Shown here: in pieces, positions 44,984 through 53,892 of the stretch
How positions within the stretch are numbered: position 1 is the stretch's first letter
Layout: the number at the start of each line of letters is the position of its first letter
NCBI RefSeq assembly: GCF_001676725.1
Contig: NZ_CP016172.1
Location: forward strand, 5,518,001-5,582,000
DNA from: Bordetella flabilis
Lineage (GTDB): Bacteria > Pseudomonadota > Gammaproteobacteria > Burkholderiales > Burkholderiaceae_B
Reading direction: 5' to 3'
DNA: 64,000 bases
The notes under the pieces: generated by a model
Seen by the model: only the letters and a program-made list of their open reading frames with translations
Databases searched by the model: none
Told to the model about the DNA's origin: nothing
Made by a program: the position numbers and the translations under genes

Positions 44984-45815
44984 AAGTCAGCTCCTCTGGC
45001 GCCAGTTGGCCCAGCGCGCGCCGTCCGCGCTCGCCCAGGAAGAAGGTGTGGATGAAGGGATGGTCGACCTTGAGGATCTCCGGCACCGTATCGCAAGCGA
45101 TCACGCGCTTATCGGCCAGCACCGCCACGCGCGAAGACAGCGCCAGCAGCGTATCCAGGTCGTGCGTCACCATGACGACCGTGAAATGCAACTGCCGGTG
45201 CAGGTTGCGCACCAGGTCCACGAACTCGTCGGAACGCTGCGGATCGAGGCCCGCGGTGGGCTCATCCAGGAACAACAGCTCCGGATCCAGCGACAGCGCC
45301 CGGGCCAGCGCCACCCGCTTGACCATTCCACCCGACAGGTCCGCGGGCCGCTTGTGCGCGTCGTCCGCGCTCATGCCCACCATGTCCAGGCGGCACATCA
45401 CGACATCCTGCACCAGCGTTTCCGGAATGGTGCGCAACTCGCGCAATGGCAAGGCGACATTGTCGAACACCGACAGCGCCGAGAACAGCGCGCCGGCCTG
45501 GAAGAGCACGCCCCAGCGCCGCGCCAGTTGGCGGCATTCGGACGACGACATTTCCGTCAGGGGCATGCCTAGTACCTGCACGAAGCCGGCCGCCGGCGTT
45601 TCCAGGCCCATGATCTGGCGCAGCAGCGTCGTCTTGCCCGACCCCGATCCGCCCACCAGGGACAGGATTTCCCCGGGATAAACGGTCAGGTTCAGGTCTT
45701 CGTGCACGACATGATCGCCAAACGCGGTCTTCAGGCCCGACACGGAAATGATCGGCGCCACCGTCAAGGCGTTGCCGGCGAACAGGTGCTGCTGGGCGCT
45801 GACGTCGTCCTTCAT
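44970..45815 (-). CDS. ABC transporter ATP-binding protein, MlaF-like
   Basis: A 281-residue ATPase for the MCE lipid transporter. Walker A is GGSGSGKTTLL, the signature is LSGGMVKRVALARAL and Walker B is LLFLDEPTAGLD. The C-terminal region (RRALGQLAPEELTYGKP) matches other MlaF/MkI-type ATPases. The ATG at 45815 overlaps the permease stop by 4 bp. Confidence 0.94.
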   Translation of the reverse strand: MKDDVSAQQHLFAGNALTVAPIISVSGLKTAFGDHVVHEDLNLTVYPGEILSLVGGSGSGKTTLLRQIMGLETPAAGFVQVLGMPLTEMSSSECRQLARRWGVLFQAGALFSALSVFDNVALPLRELRTIPETLVQDVVMCRLDMVGMSADDAHKRPADLSGGMVKRVALARALSLDPELLFLDEPTAGLDPQRSDEFVDLVRNLHRQLHFTVVMVTHDLDTLLALSSRVAVLADKRVIACDTVPEILKVDHPFIHTFFLGERGRRALGQLAPEELTYGKP

Positions 45816-46948
45816 AGGGCCACTCCACTCAGCAGCACGGCGTACAGCGCATCCACCAGGATCACCCCCGTAATCGATGTCACCACGGACGTCGTCGTGC
45901 GCCGTCCCAGGCTTTCGGTATTCGGCTCGATGGTCAGGCCGAAGTGGCAGGCGATCAGGGCGATCACCACGCCGAAGGTCGCGCCCTTGGCCAGGCCGAT
46001 GCCGTAGTTGGCCAGGCTGATCGCATTCGGCAAGGAATCGAGGAACCAGCCCAGCGGCACACCCAGTTGCGCGCGCGCCGCCAGCATGCCGCCGATCAGG
46101 GCCATCGCGTCGGTCCACACCACCAGCAAAGGCATGGCCACCGCCAGCGCGATCACGCGCGGCATGATCAGGCGCTCGCTGTGGGAGATCCCCATCACCA
46201 GCATCGCATCCAGCTCCTGCGTCACGCGCATGACGCCGATCTGCGCCGTGAAAGCGGACCCGGAACGTCCCGCGACCAGGATCGCCGCCAGCACCGGGCC
46301 CAGCTCGCGCACCACGGAAACGCCCAGCAGCCGTACGATGAACCGGTCGGCGCCGTAGGCCTGCAACTGCTGCGACGACAGATAGGACAGCACCACGCCG
46401 ATCAGGAACCCCACCAGCGCGGTGATCCCCAGGGCCTGCGCGCCGGCCCGGTAGATCTGCGCGGAAATCTCCCTCCAGGGGCCGCGCCCGGGCCGCCGCA
46501 GCAGATTCCCCAGGTCCAGCACCAGTTGGCCCAGCATGATCATCAGCGCCAGGCCATGCCGGGCGGCATCCAGGATGGCGTTGCCCACCGCCACCACCGG
46601 GCCCCAGCGCTCGGGCGGCGGAGGCGGCGGCGCCACCGTCTCGTGCGGATGGGCGGCCAGGGCGTCGAATACCTCCTGCAATCCGGCCGTCAGCCGCACG
46701 CGCGGGGGCAGCGCGTCCCCCCAGGCATGCCAGATCAGATTGGCGCCCACCGTATCCAGCCGCACGATGCCGGTCAGGTCCCATCGCATGTCCGCCGCCC
46801 CCTGCGCCAGCGCGGCGCAACGGGCCTGCACTTCGCCGGGGCGCGCCAGCGCATGCACGCTCCAGTCGCCGCCTACATAGCAAACGCCGCCGGCCAGCCG
46901 AAAGGGCGGCGCGGCGGCGGGTGGCGGTTTCGGGATGGTATGAACCAT
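45812..46948 (-). CDS. MlaE-type permease with N-terminal STAS-like domain
   Basis: A 378-residue protein. The N-terminal ~100 residues look like the STAS/MlaB domain (RWDLTGIVRLDTVGANLIWHAW), fused here to the permease (about 140-378) with five to six helices and conserved motifs (GRSGSAFTAQIGVMRVTQELDAM, near residue 235). In E. coli MlaB and MlaE are separate. First gene of the operon, divergent from birA. ATG 46948 is preferred; the frame is open upstream. Confidence 0.92.
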   Translation of the reverse strand: MVHTIPKPPPAAAPPFRLAGGVCYVGGDWSVHALARPGEVQARCAALAQGAADMRWDLTGIVRLDTVGANLIWHAWGDALPPRVRLTAGLQEVFDALAAHPHETVAPPPPPPERWGPVVAVGNAILDAARHGLALMIMLGQLVLDLGNLLRRPGRGPWREISAQIYRAGAQALGITALVGFLIGVVLSYLSSQQLQAYGADRFIVRLLGVSVVRELGPVLAAILVAGRSGSAFTAQIGVMRVTQELDAMLVMGISHSERLIMPRVIALAVAMPLLVVWTDAMALIGGMLAARAQLGVPLGWFLDSLPNAISLANYGIGLAKGATFGVVIALIACHFGLTIEPNTESLGRRTTTSVVTSITGVILVDALYAVLLSGVAL

Positions 46949-47159
46949 AGGCGATAAGACGGGACCGGTCTGGCGCCGGCCCTCCAGGCGCGAACAGGGT
47001 AATGATACGCGGCTTGGGCCGGAAGACGGGGCATTGGAGCCCGGCGCCGGTCCTGCGGCCCCCGCGCGTGGGTTCGAGGAGGCTGACCTACAATCCGTAC
47101 ATCCGCCTTCCGTCCCGCGCTGACCCGCCGGTGGGGCATTCCGCGATCGTTGTCCCCTC

Positions 47160-48023
47160 ATGCCAGACTTGCCCCAGCTCCCCGCCCCGGATTCCATGGC
47201 CACCGCGCTGCGCGAACGGCTGGCCGGCGCCTTTCCCTACCCTTTCGGCCAGGTCGACTGGGTGGAGCAGACCGGCTCAACCAATGCCGACTTGCTGGCG
47301 CGGGCGCGCGCGCGAAGCAATGGCGCCGATAGCGCCAAGGCCGGCGCCAAACCGTGGCTGCTGGGCGCCCACCTCCAGCAGACCGGCCGCGGCCGCGCCG
47401 GCCGCGCCTGGCAGAACCGCCCGGGCGCCGCATTGATGTTCTCCTGCGCCTTCGACACGCCGCTCGCCGCCGCCAGCCTGCCCGTCCTGTCGCCGCTGGC
47501 CGGCCTGGCCGCGTGCGAGGCGCTGCGCGCGGTCGCGGGCCTCGGCGGCGATGGGCTGCGCGTCAAATGGCCCAACGACGTCCAATGGGGCGATGCCAAG
47601 CTTGCGGGCATCCTGGTCGAAACCACGCGCAACCTCGCAGCCCGGCCCGCCAGCCATACCGTGGTGATCGGCATGGGCATGAACCTGTGCGACGCCGACA
47701 GGTTGTCGTCGGAGCTCGGCCGCGACATCGCCGACTGGACCGCCACGCGCTGCCTGGCGCCGATGAGCGACATCGTCCACGCCGTAGCGCTGGCCTGGCA
47801 GGCCGCACTCGACGAGGTGGCGCGGAACGGGTTCGAAGCTTTCGTCGAACGCTTCCGTCGGCTCGACGCCTTGGCCGGACGCCACATCCGGGTCCTGGAT
47901 CGCGGGGCCGTCCTGCACCACGGCATCGCCGCGGGAGCGGACGCGCATGGCCGCCTGCTCATACGCACCGACGCCGGCGATATCCCCGTCTCCGTCGGCG
48001 AAATCTCGGTGCGCGCGACATGA
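47160..48023 (+). CDS. birA: biotin--[acetyl-CoA-carboxylase] ligase, monofunctional
   Basis: A 287-residue biotin protein ligase that attaches biotin to the carrier subunit of acetyl-CoA carboxylase. The biotin/ATP loop TGRGRAGRAWQN and KWPNDVQWGDAKLAGILVE are intact, and the small C-terminal domain follows. There is no N-terminal DNA-binding domain, so it should not act as a biotin repressor. It overlaps coaX by 4 bp, so the two are coupled. Confidence 0.94.
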   Translation: MPDLPQLPAPDSMATALRERLAGAFPYPFGQVDWVEQTGSTNADLLARARARSNGADSAKAGAKPWLLGAHLQQTGRGRAGRAWQNRPGAALMFSCAFDTPLAAASLPVLSPLAGLAACEALRAVAGLGGDGLRVKWPNDVQWGDAKLAGILVETTRNLAARPASHTVVIGMGMNLCDADRLSSELGRDIADWTATRCLAPMSDIVHAVALAWQAALDEVARNGFEAFVERFRRLDALAGRHIRVLDRGAVLHHGIAAGADAHGRLLIRTDAGDIPVSVGEISVRAT

Positions 48024-48934
48024 GCATCCTGCTGATCGATTCGGGCAACACGCGGCTGAAGCTGGGATTGCTGGAAGATGCGGGGGCGGAAACCGGCTTC
48101 GCGTTGGACGGGCCGGCGTTATGCGCAGCATCGCCCCGCATGACGGCGCATGCCATCGCCAGCGACGACATCCAGGCATTGCGCGACTGGCTCGCCGCCC
48201 TGCCCACCCCGCCCCGGGCGGCGCTTGGGGCCAATGTCGCCGGCCCCGCGCGCGGCTCGGCCATCGAGGACGTGCTGGCGACCTACGGGTGCGCCGTGCG
48301 CTGGGTCGTGGCGCAGGCCCACGCCTATGGATTGACGTCGCGGTATACGCGTCCCGAGCAGCTCGGCGCGGACCGCTGGGTGTCGATGGTGGGGGTACTG
48401 GCGCAGGTAAAGGGCGGGCTCGCGAAAGCAGGCGCAGGCAACAGTGGCGGATCCGGCTTGCAGCCCGCCGCCCAAGCGCCTGGCGCATCGGCCTTTCTCC
48501 TGGCCTGCTTCGGCACCGCCACCACGCTGGATACCGTCAGCGGCGAGGGAGTCTTCGAAGGCGGGCTGATCCTGCCAGGGCCCGCGCTGATGCGGCAATC
48601 GCTGGCGTCCGGCACCGCCAACCTGCCGCTGGCGCATGGCACGCCGCAGGATTTCCCGACGGATACGCACCAGGCGATTTCATCGGGCGTTGCTGCGGCG
48701 CAGGCGGGCGCGGTCGTGCGGCAATGGCTGGCGGGTGCACGGCGGTTTGGGGAGGCACCGCGGGTCTATGCTGCCGGGGGGGCGTGGGATGAGGTTGCTC
48801 TGGAGACGGAGCGTTTGCTGGCCGACGCGGCCGCCGTTTCGGGCCGCTTGCCGCCGGCGATCACCGTGATCGAAAATCCTGTATTGAATGGGCTGGCGTA
48901 TCTGGCTGCCAGCCTGGAACCGGACTCGCCATAA
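48020..48934 (+). CDS. coaX: type III pantothenate kinase (Baf homologue)
   Basis: A 304-residue ASKHA-family kinase for the first step of coenzyme A synthesis. Motifs: DSGNTRLKLGLL for phosphate binding, GADRWVSMVG for pantothenate and CFGTATTLDTV. The Bordetella pertussis homologue is Baf, known for raising toxin expression. A Gly/Ser-rich insertion lies near 140-155 (GAGNSGGSG). The ATG at 48020 overlaps birA; the stop overlaps the next small ATG by 1 bp (TAATG). Confidence 0.93.
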   Translation: MSILLIDSGNTRLKLGLLEDAGAETGFALDGPALCAASPRMTAHAIASDDIQALRDWLAALPTPPRAALGANVAGPARGSAIEDVLATYGCAVRWVVAQAHAYGLTSRYTRPEQLGADRWVSMVGVLAQVKGGLAKAGAGNSGGSGLQPAAQAPGASAFLLACFGTATTLDTVSGEGVFEGGLILPGPALMRQSLASGTANLPLAHGTPQDFPTDTHQAISSGVAAAQAGAVVRQWLAGARRFGEAPRVYAAGGAWDEVALETERLLADAAAVSGRLPPAITVIENPVLNGLAYLAASLEPDSP

Positions 48935-49086
48935 TGCGGATTCTTTTTGTTCTGATCGTGCTCGCGAACGTTGTTGTCTATGGGATCGGCCAGGGATGGC
49001 TGGGACCGACGCCGGAGGATGAAGGGCGTGATCCCATGCGGGTGCAGCAGCAGTTGAATGCGGATAAGGTGGTGGTGGGGAGGTAA
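48934..49086 (+). CDS. 50-residue stub of a SPOR-domain protein
   Basis: A small frame starting in a TAATG overlap with coaX: MRILFVLIVLANVVVYGIGQ begins a membrane helix, and a linker ends EEGRDP-like (EDEGRDPMRVQQQL). This matches the N-terminus of the inner-membrane SPOR-domain proteins that usually follow coaX in Burkholderiales (memory, not a search). The protein stops after 50 residues at TAA and the peptidoglycan-binding SPOR domain is absent. It may still make a one-helix peptide, or be a truncated gene at the island border. Confidence 0.6.
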   Translation: MRILFVLIVLANVVVYGIGQGWLGPTPEDEGRDPMRVQQQLNADKVVVGR

Positions 49087-49624
49087 GACCGGCCGAGGGC
49101 CGAACTGAATGAAACAGCATAAGTTTGCCTGCGCTTGCGGACATGTAGAGCAGAGTCTAGAGTCTGGATTCCGGCTCAGATGAAGAGATCGCCTACGGCC
49201 CGGTCACTAGGCAGTCCCGTTAGTCCGGTATCGCCTCCTAGAAAGGGTCGGTAATAGCCCGAGCTCCTGCGGAGATTAGTGAAGGATCGAGGCTTGCATA
49301 TTAATAAGCACCGCCGCATCGCCAAACTGGCGCTTTGTCGGTCGGTATGCCGGAGATCGGCATCATGTCGGAGCCACATCAGCGGGAAGAATGGATAGGC
49401 GCTGGCTTGCATACTGTACAGCAGTCCTTGTGTATTTCGGCGCAGCATAGACGCTCACATCGCCCGCCCTGCACGGCGGGAGGTAATACAACTACACCGT
49501 GGCCGCACTGAGAGGCGTCACTGCTCGGCGCGGTCCAACCCCATGCTTTCTTTGCAAATAGAACGATAGGGGGCATACTGTCCGTGCAGTCGTCTCTTTA
49601 TCCGTTACAGGAGAGTGTACGCAT
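49087..49624. other. 538-bp low-GC intergenic region at the edge of the polysaccharide locus
   Basis: No protein or RNA gene is recognised. Base composition drops clearly here compared with the birA-coaX side. A short hairpin (CCCGCC at 49463-49468 with GGCGGG at 49475-49480) is the only structure noticed. The right end holds the AGGAGAG ribosome-binding site of the next gene. Small frames on the minus strand lack family features. Confidence 0.6.
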
Positions 49625-50278
49625 ATGGGATCGATAAATACCGTCCGCAAGACATTGAATGAAATGGGAAACCATTCCCATACCACGCAGAAGTTTCAAG
49701 ACGATCTTTTGGACTACATTAGCGCGTATGCGACCCAGGGAGATTGCCTCATCGAGGTAGGCTGCTTTCGGGGCGGCTTGACCGCTCAGTTTGCCTGGCT
49801 TGGCAAGCAATTAGGTCAGCATGTTCACGTCATCGATATCGACCCCGGGTATATGCAGATAGCGGGAGAGGCGATCGAGGCCACTAGCGACACATCGAAC
49901 GTATCCTTCCACCTATGCGATTTTACTACTTTTGTTAATGGTGAAGGCCGTGATATTCGTCCATCCTTTGCGTTGATTGACGGCGACCATTATTACGATG
50001 GCGTGGTCGCCGACATCAAGGCTCTGCTGTCGATGAAGACACGTCCAGCGGGTGTTGCCTTCCATGATTTCTCGCTGCGGTATGCGGACCCGGATCTTTC
50101 GAAGATCCGGGTGGATCTCGCATTGACGGACACGCTAGGTAAGGATTTTCCCCATCGGAAGCTTGGTGAAATTAGCCGAGAAGGAGGGCCGCTCAGAACC
50201 AAGCCTCAGGACGACAATTCGCACTACCACGAAGTCGGATACTCAGAGGGGGTTCTTGTTGAGTTTCGCAAGCTATAG
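49625..50278 (+). CDS. class I SAM-dependent methyltransferase
   Basis: A 217-residue methyltransferase. The SAM motif is IEVGCFRGGLTAQFAWLG near residues 43-60, with an acidic residue in VIDIDPG, and FALIDGDHYYDGVVADI marks the Methyltransf_24-like group. The acceptor is unknown; location suggests a sugar or polysaccharide. It is the only plus-strand gene of the locus and converges on waaA. Start ATG 49625 with AGGAGAG 10 nt before it. Confidence 0.85.
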   Translation: MGSINTVRKTLNEMGNHSHTTQKFQDDLLDYISAYATQGDCLIEVGCFRGGLTAQFAWLGKQLGQHVHVIDIDPGYMQIAGEAIEATSDTSNVSFHLCDFTTFVNGEGRDIRPSFALIDGDHYYDGVVADIKALLSMKTRPAGVAFHDFSLRYADPDLSKIRVDLALTDTLGKDFPHRKLGEISREGGPLRTKPQDDNSHYHEVGYSEGVLVEFRKL

Positions 50279-50425
50279 CCGCTGCTCCCATATCGGGATG
50301 TACAAGCGTGCCACGAGGCCAGCGTATGCAGGCACCGTGTGAGAACGACCATGACGGCGCCGCGCTGTCGGCCTTTCCCCGCTGGCTGGACCGGAGTCAC
50401 CGGGCCAGTGCGTGCAGGCACTATG

Positions 50426-51748
50426 CTATAGCCTACATCTTGGGACTTCTGGCCTTTCTGTGCTATGCCTTAGCAATGGCCTCAAGGCTTGTAGAATCCG
50501 CGCGGTCGCTCCCGTATGGGCGGCAGTCCAGGCCAACGCTGCTTCTCGCATGGTCCCGAGCCGATGAGCGTCGCGCAGTAGGTCATAGCTCGTGTGCAGG
50601 GCCTGCGCCGCATCTTTCACCTGAATTGCGGCCCCCGCCGCTATGGCATCTTGCGTTGCCTGCACAAAATTGTGCATGTGAGGCCCCACGATCACGGGTG
50701 TGCCTGCGGCACAAGCTTCAATCAAATTCTGCCCCCCTAAAGGAGCGAATCCGCCGCCGATAATGGCGACGTCAGCAGCCGCATAGTAAAACGCCATCTC
50801 GCCCAGCGTATCGCCCAGCAGCACGGGCATTTCTGGCAACAGCATTTCCGCTCCGGCCGAGCGCCTCACGAAGGTGAGACCGTGCTGCTGCAAAATGGTC
50901 GCCACATTGCCGAAACGTTGCGGGTGTCGGGGTATTAGCATGTGCAACACGCGAGCAGGTACACTCTGGTCGGCGTTGAGGATGGCCGTAGCGAACATTT
51001 CCTCTTCACCATCCCGCGTGCTGGCAACGGCAATGGTGGGGCGCACCAAGGATTGCTTCCATTGACGCCCGGCGTCCATCTGGTTCGAAGGCAAGGCGAT
51101 ATCGAACTTTAGGTTTCCCATCACATGCGGTTCCAATGCGCCGAGCTGGCGCAAACGGTCGGCATCGGCCTCGGTTTGGGCGAGCACCAAGTGCAGAGCC
51201 CCATATGCCCCGTGTAGCGCCCGCCTCGCCCAACGGGAACGGCGGAACCCCTGGTCAGATAGCCGGGCGCTGACCAACGCCATGGGCACACCCGCACGAT
51301 GCGCTTCATGTATGAGGTTGGGCCAGACTTCACGCTCAATCAAAATCCCGCAGCGGGGTACATAGTGCTTAAGGAAGCGGCGCACAGAACCGGGAAAATC
51401 ATAGGGCAACCAAGTTTGACGCAATTGCCCGCTGGCCATCGCCGTGCCAAACAAACGCCCCCCTTCCGCGCGGCCCGTAGGAGTCGTATGGGTCAGTAAA
51501 ACGGGTAGCCCCTCGTCGAGCAAGGCTTGAATCAGCGGCTGTGCGGCTCGCGTTTCCCCAAGGCTGACGGCATGAATCCATACTGGTCCGACCGTTCTCG
51601 ACTTTGAAGCCACAGCTTGATATATCCCAAACCGGGACATTCGGAGGATCTGCCAGTCAACCACGTACCTGCCCGCGCGCACCCTCATCCAAAGCCAAAT
51701 CACTGGGGCAAACAGCCGCAGAAGCGCGGTATACACGACTCTAGACAT
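50426..51748 (-). CDS. waaA: 3-deoxy-D-manno-octulosonic acid transferase
   Basis: A 440-residue GT30 enzyme that adds Kdo to lipid IVA on the cytoplasmic face of the inner membrane. A short N-terminal anchor (about 7-22) precedes the acceptor domain with the catalytic glutamate in VSLGETRAAQPLI. Conserved LIPRHPQRF and GGGFAPLGGQNLIEACAAG mark the nucleotide-sugar domain. It lies 30 bp downstream of waaC, in the same orientation. It is essential for LPS core. Confidence 0.95.
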   Translation of the reverse strand: MSRVVYTALLRLFAPVIWLWMRVRAGRYVVDWQILRMSRFGIYQAVASKSRTVGPVWIHAVSLGETRAAQPLIQALLDEGLPVLLTHTTPTGRAEGGRLFGTAMASGQLRQTWLPYDFPGSVRRFLKHYVPRCGILIEREVWPNLIHEAHRAGVPMALVSARLSDQGFRRSRWARRALHGAYGALHLVLAQTEADADRLRQLGALEPHVMGNLKFDIALPSNQMDAGRQWKQSLVRPTIAVASTRDGEEEMFATAILNADQSVPARVLHMLIPRHPQRFGNVATILQQHGLTFVRRSAGAEMLLPEMPVLLGDTLGEMAFYYAAADVAIIGGGFAPLGGQNLIEACAAGTPVIVGPHMHNFVQATQDAIAAGAAIQVKDAAQALHTSYDLLRDAHRLGTMREAALAWTAAHTGATARILQALRPLLRHSTERPEVPRCRL

Positions 51749-51778
51749 GGGCTTCTCGAACGAACGCGCGGCAAACCA

Positions 51779-52759
51779 CTATGTAGCCAAGGCTTGTTGG
51801 ATAGCGGCCAGCACAACGTCTCGCGAAGGCGGCGAACCCCGGTCGCCAAGACTGGCCGTAAAAGAATCCCCGACTAGGGGGGTACGGACCGGGGTCGACG
51901 CCCGATATATGCCTACGGTGGGACGACCGAGCGCGGCGGACAAGTGCGTCAGTCCGCTGTCCAGTCCCACCATCAAACGCGCTCCGGCCAATACCTGGGC
52001 AATCGAGGTAAGGCTCATGCGAGGAACCACTTCGGCACCATCCCTGCCCGCGATCAATTTGTCGGCCCGCTGCGTCTCTTCTTCGTTTCCGGCAAGTAGC
52101 CGGAGCTTGTACCCCGCATCGCGCAAATGCGAGAAAACAGCGCGCCAGTCGTCTTCGGGCCAAAGCTTATCGGGCCGGCTGGCGCTGGGCATGATCACGG
52201 CATAAGGGGAACCGAGCCCGTTCGCCACTCCCCTCTGCAGGGCTGCCTGCGCCTGGCGGGCAAAATGTTGTAGGCCAAAGTTCGGAGGTCCCATTGGCGT
52301 ATACCCAAACGTCAACGCTGCCAATGCACGCTGGCGTACAACCGCCGGCTGCCAGAACTCGACTCTGTGGCGCACATCGTAGAAAAGCGACGACAAGGGT
52401 TCGCGCGCAGATCTCCAGTCCAGCCCATGGCGGATCCCTTTGGCCTGCCGCACCAACCACGCCGATTTCAGCAACGCCTGCATGTCCAAAACTACGTCGT
52501 AACGCTTGTTGCGCAGGCCCTCGCGCAGTGCCTGGCGCTCCGCTTTCACCGCTCCCGACCACCAAGCTTTGCGCCAACGCCGGTGCGCCACCGTTATGAC
52601 GTTTTCCACAGCAGGATGCCAAGATGGAATTTCGGCAAAAGCCTCCTCCGCCACCCAATCAATATGAGCATCGGGCACATAGCGGGCGATATCCGACATA
52701 GCCGGCAGCATATGTACAAGATCCCCGAGGGATGAGGTACGAACGATAAGAATTTGCAA
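51779..52759 (-). CDS. waaC: lipopolysaccharide heptosyltransferase I
   Basis: A 326-residue GT9 enzyme that attaches the first heptose to Kdo. The family start ILIVRTSSLGDLVHMLPA is present, with PSASRPDKLWP and the donor-site segment GLDSGLTHLSAALGRPTVGIY. Preceded by a 182-bp gap with a possible -10 (TAGAAT on the minus strand at 52792-52797) 33 bp before the ATG. Transcribed with waaA. Confidence 0.95.
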   Translation of the reverse strand: MQILIVRTSSLGDLVHMLPAMSDIARYVPDAHIDWVAEEAFAEIPSWHPAVENVITVAHRRWRKAWWSGAVKAERQALREGLRNKRYDVVLDMQALLKSAWLVRQAKGIRHGLDWRSAREPLSSLFYDVRHRVEFWQPAVVRQRALAALTFGYTPMGPPNFGLQHFARQAQAALQRGVANGLGSPYAVIMPSASRPDKLWPEDDWRAVFSHLRDAGYKLRLLAGNEEETQRADKLIAGRDGAEVVPRMSLTSIAQVLAGARLMVGLDSGLTHLSAALGRPTVGIYRASTPVRTPLVGDSFTASLGDRGSPPSRDVVLAAIQQALAT

Positions 52760-52941
52760 GTGACAGGAGTGTAAGAAAGTTAGGCTTCGCTATTCTAGAG
52801 CCTAAGTGGCGAGCTTTTAGAACTATGGCAGCCCACACGCACCATGCCACCACATCCCACACATGACATGTATGCCTGTGGTTTCGCTAGCCATGATTTT
52901 AGGCGAACGGCGAGGCAGGTCACCCTGAGTACGCTACAGGA

Positions 52942-53883
52942 CTATGTATCTTGATCGCGCGATGACGCCATGATCCATCGGATCGTACGGCGCAAACCAT
53001 CCTCTAGCGCCACTCTGGGCTTCCACCCTAACTCGGATTGCGCAAGAGCATTGGAGAGAATGCTCACCGGCACATCAAATTCGCGGCCAGGAGTATGGTT
53101 TACACGTAGGGGGCGGCCCAAAACAGTCTCGATGCTGCCCACGAGCTGCACCAAGCTGGTTCCGATTCCTGAACTTACATTGAAAACTAGCCTGTCCCCC
53201 TGATAAGCCAGGGCCGCCGCGAATGCATCGGCCACATCGGAGACGTGCAGATAGTCGCGCACCACCGATCCATCACCCCAAATTTCGATTGGGTCACCGG
53301 CCAGAGCACGGCGAATGAAAGCGGCTACAGCTCCCTGCGCAGTTTCAACACGCTGCCGCTCACCATACGGATTCGCGACTCGTAGAATCGTGGGGCGAAT
53401 GCCATGCAGTCGAGAATATAAATAAAGGTATTTCTCGATGGTCAACTTGGTAATCCCGTACGATACCTCAGGCTCCGTGGGATGGCTTTCGGTTATGGGA
53501 ATCTGCTGCGGAATACCGTAGACTGTGCCACCAGACGATATGAAAACTATGCGCCTGACGCCAGTTTCCAACATGACGTTCAGCATCTGTAGAGTGGCTA
53601 CCACATTTGTGGTCACATCGTAAATCGGATCGTCGTTCGAGACCTTCGGCAGAGTTGTCGACACAAGGTGCACAACCGCGTCAGTGCCGTCGATCGCCTC
53701 GCGTAAATCGTGCGTGCTTTGCATATCGCCTCCGAGCCACTCCACACGCTCAACCCCCGTGAACTTACGGTAAGGCGCGACGCGGGGCCGCTCGAAAATG
53801 CGTAGGCTATGGCCGTCCACCAGTAGGCGGTCTGCAACAGTGGAGCCAATGAAGCCCCCTCCGCCGAAAATGACGTATTTCAT
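52942..53883 (-). CDS. NAD-dependent sugar epimerase/dehydratase
   Basis: A 313-residue extended short-chain dehydrogenase. The NAD-binding motif GGGGFIGS is at 7-14, the catalytic YxxxK is Tyr142-Lys146 (YGITK) with SSGGTVYG before it. The GalE-like family includes UDP-glucose 4-epimerases and others; substrate not assigned. It follows the GT4 gene by 9 bp and probably supplies a nucleotide sugar for the polysaccharide. Confidence 0.9.
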   Translation of the reverse strand: MKYVIFGGGGFIGSTVADRLLVDGHSLRIFERPRVAPYRKFTGVERVEWLGGDMQSTHDLREAIDGTDAVVHLVSTTLPKVSNDDPIYDVTTNVVATLQMLNVMLETGVRRIVFISSGGTVYGIPQQIPITESHPTEPEVSYGITKLTIEKYLYLYSRLHGIRPTILRVANPYGERQRVETAQGAVAAFIRRALAGDPIEIWGDGSVVRDYLHVSDVADAFAAALAYQGDRLVFNVSSGIGTSLVQLVGSIETVLGRPLRVNHTPGREFDVPVSILSNALAQSELGWKPRVALEDGLRRTIRWIMASSRDQDT

Positions 53884-53892
53884 CTCGAACCC

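Noticed and set aside
49176..49448. 90-codon minus-strand frame in the island border gap
   Set aside because: No recognisable domain, no ribosome-binding site; could be decayed DNA but cannot be supported.
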